A stretch of DNA of 64,000 nucleotides. It comes from Spirosoma montaniterrae (GTDB lineage Bacteria; Bacteroidota; Bacteroidia; Cytophagales; Spirosomataceae). Below are positions 63,423 through 64,000 of the stretch, in pieces; positions within the stretch are counted from its first letter, which is position 1, and the number at the start of each line of letters is the position of its first letter. The translations under genes and the position numbers were made by a program. The notes under the pieces were generated by a model, which saw only the letters and a list, made by a program, of their open reading frames with translations, had not been told where the DNA came from and ran no database searches. The DNA is taken from assembly GCF_001988955.1 (NCBI RefSeq), contig NZ_CP014263.1:2170001-2234000 (forward strand). Direction: 5' to 3'.

Positions 63423-64000
63423 TCATAGGCTTATCATGTTTAAATTGATCTCCTTTGCCAATTCTTTGAATTTATAGAACAGCGCGTCAAGGCTATCGTG
63501 ATCTGCTGTGGTCCTTAGCTCACTTCCATTGCGGCAAATTTGGGTGATACCCAGACCTCGTTTTTCGAGAATATATTTTGCACTGGCGGGATAGGTGTCA
63601 TGCATAACCCCCATGTTTTGAGCAAAAAACTGCTGCACTTTGTCTACGTCTTCTGAGTCATCATCGTAATGATTGCACAACCAGACAATCAGCTCAGGGA
63701 AATAATTTCCCTGGATACAGGATAGACCTGCCGAGTCGGCTTTCATTGAATCCACCGCATGCACCATGTAGGCATCGTAAAGAACAAAGTCCTCGGCGTC
63801 TTTACTGGCAGCAATCTTAGCCCGTACACTGTCTATATTTAGTGATGTATCCTTGTGAAATTTAATCCGTCCTGTCTTGACTAACTGCCCCAGCAACTCA
63901 GACCTTAAAATCCGTTTATAGGGCAGAGGGCATTCATAAAACCCAAGGGGAATATCCCCCGTTAGAGCAAGCAATTGTTTTACTCTGGCTTCAAACACGT
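63423..64000 (-). CDS. Dihydrodipicolinate synthase/N-acetylneuraminate lyase family protein (partial)
   Basis: C-terminal 191 or so residues only; the gene runs off the right edge of the window. GFYECPLPYKR and the Schiff-base Lys in RIKFHKDTS match the DapA/NanA superfamily, and GLSCIQGNYFPELIVWLC plus SAKYILEKRGL follow family order. It is the first gene seen of the minus-strand operon with SusC/D and the BNR protein. A lyase plus a sialidase-fold enzyme points to catabolism of a sialic-acid-like or other keto sugar; the exact substrate is open. Confidence 0.8.
   Translation of the reverse strand, partial: VFEARVKQLLALTGDIPLGFYECPLPYKRILRSELLGQLVKTGRIKFHKDTSLNIDSVRAKIAASKDAEDFVLYDAYMVHAVDSMKADSAGLSCIQGNYFPELIVWLCNHYDDDSEDVDKVQQFFAQNMGVMHDTYPASAKYILEKRGLGITQICRNGSELRTTADHDSLDALFYKFKELAKEINLNMISL

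Overview
The window looks like chromosomal DNA of a Cytophagales bacterium (Bacteroidetes; Spirosoma-like by overall flavour). The reasons are SusC/SusD pairs, DUF4249 lipoproteins, a GSCFA protein, Bacteroidetes-type -7 promoter boxes (TAnnTTTG), weak Shine-Dalgarno signals and many lipoprotein signal peptides. The genus is inference. No rRNA, tRNA, CRISPR array, intact transposase or origin was seen. No gene-free stretch reaches 300 bases; the longest (8037-8330) holds a terminator and a large hairpin.

Layout. 1-8.0 kb: an outer-membrane cluster that has been duplicated and eroded. It holds a frameshifted Kelch lipoprotein, three DUF4249 lipoproteins, one TonB-dependent receptor, a fossil of a second Kelch gene and small fossils of receptor 3' ends. 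8.3-17.9 kb: an AddB-like nuclease, a second TonB receptor broken by two frameshifts, a Crp/Fnr regulator, a PhoD-like phosphatase, MiaE and MsrA. 18.0-21.6 kb: an unrecognised four-gene envelope cluster (coiled-coil protein, PspA-like membrane coiled coil, membrane-anchored Ppx/actin-fold protein, multi-pass protein). 21.7-28.4 kb: a two-component system, isocitrate dehydrogenase and a YtrA-like GntR/ABC operon. 28.5-42.1 kb: housekeeping genes, namely prfC, a YggS-type PLP protein, rpsF-rpsR-rplI, GSCFA, Mrp, NifU, a DUF433/DUF5615 toxin-antitoxin pair, a Ddl-like ligase and a phosphohexomutase. 42.3-53.7 kb: two tandem SusC/SusD pairs and a Tat-exported Gfo/Idh/MocA oxidoreductase. 53.7-56.0 kb: tsaE, ald and a small conserved protein. 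56.2-64 kb: a visibly AT-richer glycan-uptake operon on the minus strand (DapA/NanA-family lyase, SusC, SusD, BNR protein, DUF3748-like lipoprotein), probably acquired separately.

The most unusual signal is not a gene. At least nine intergenic sites carry long inverted repeats whose arms are degenerate tandem heptads, octads or nonads (GTGATGA, GTTATAAA, GAATGATT, ACGGATnnn and others). The word differs between sites but the architecture is the same. They begin at or within a few bases of a stop codon, and in at least five cases the arm contains all or part of the stop codon. Stems reach 33, 36 and 44 perfect pairs. They separate most genes of the four-gene envelope cluster and even rpsR from rplI. 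One-armed versions also occur. A perfect 24-bp palindrome at 1460-1512 has a palindrome-free paralogous site at about 2885, which hints that such palindromes arise by inverted duplication in place.

Three coding frames are each broken by exactly one missing G/C in a G/C homopolymer. Either sequencing error or genuine gene decay could explain this.
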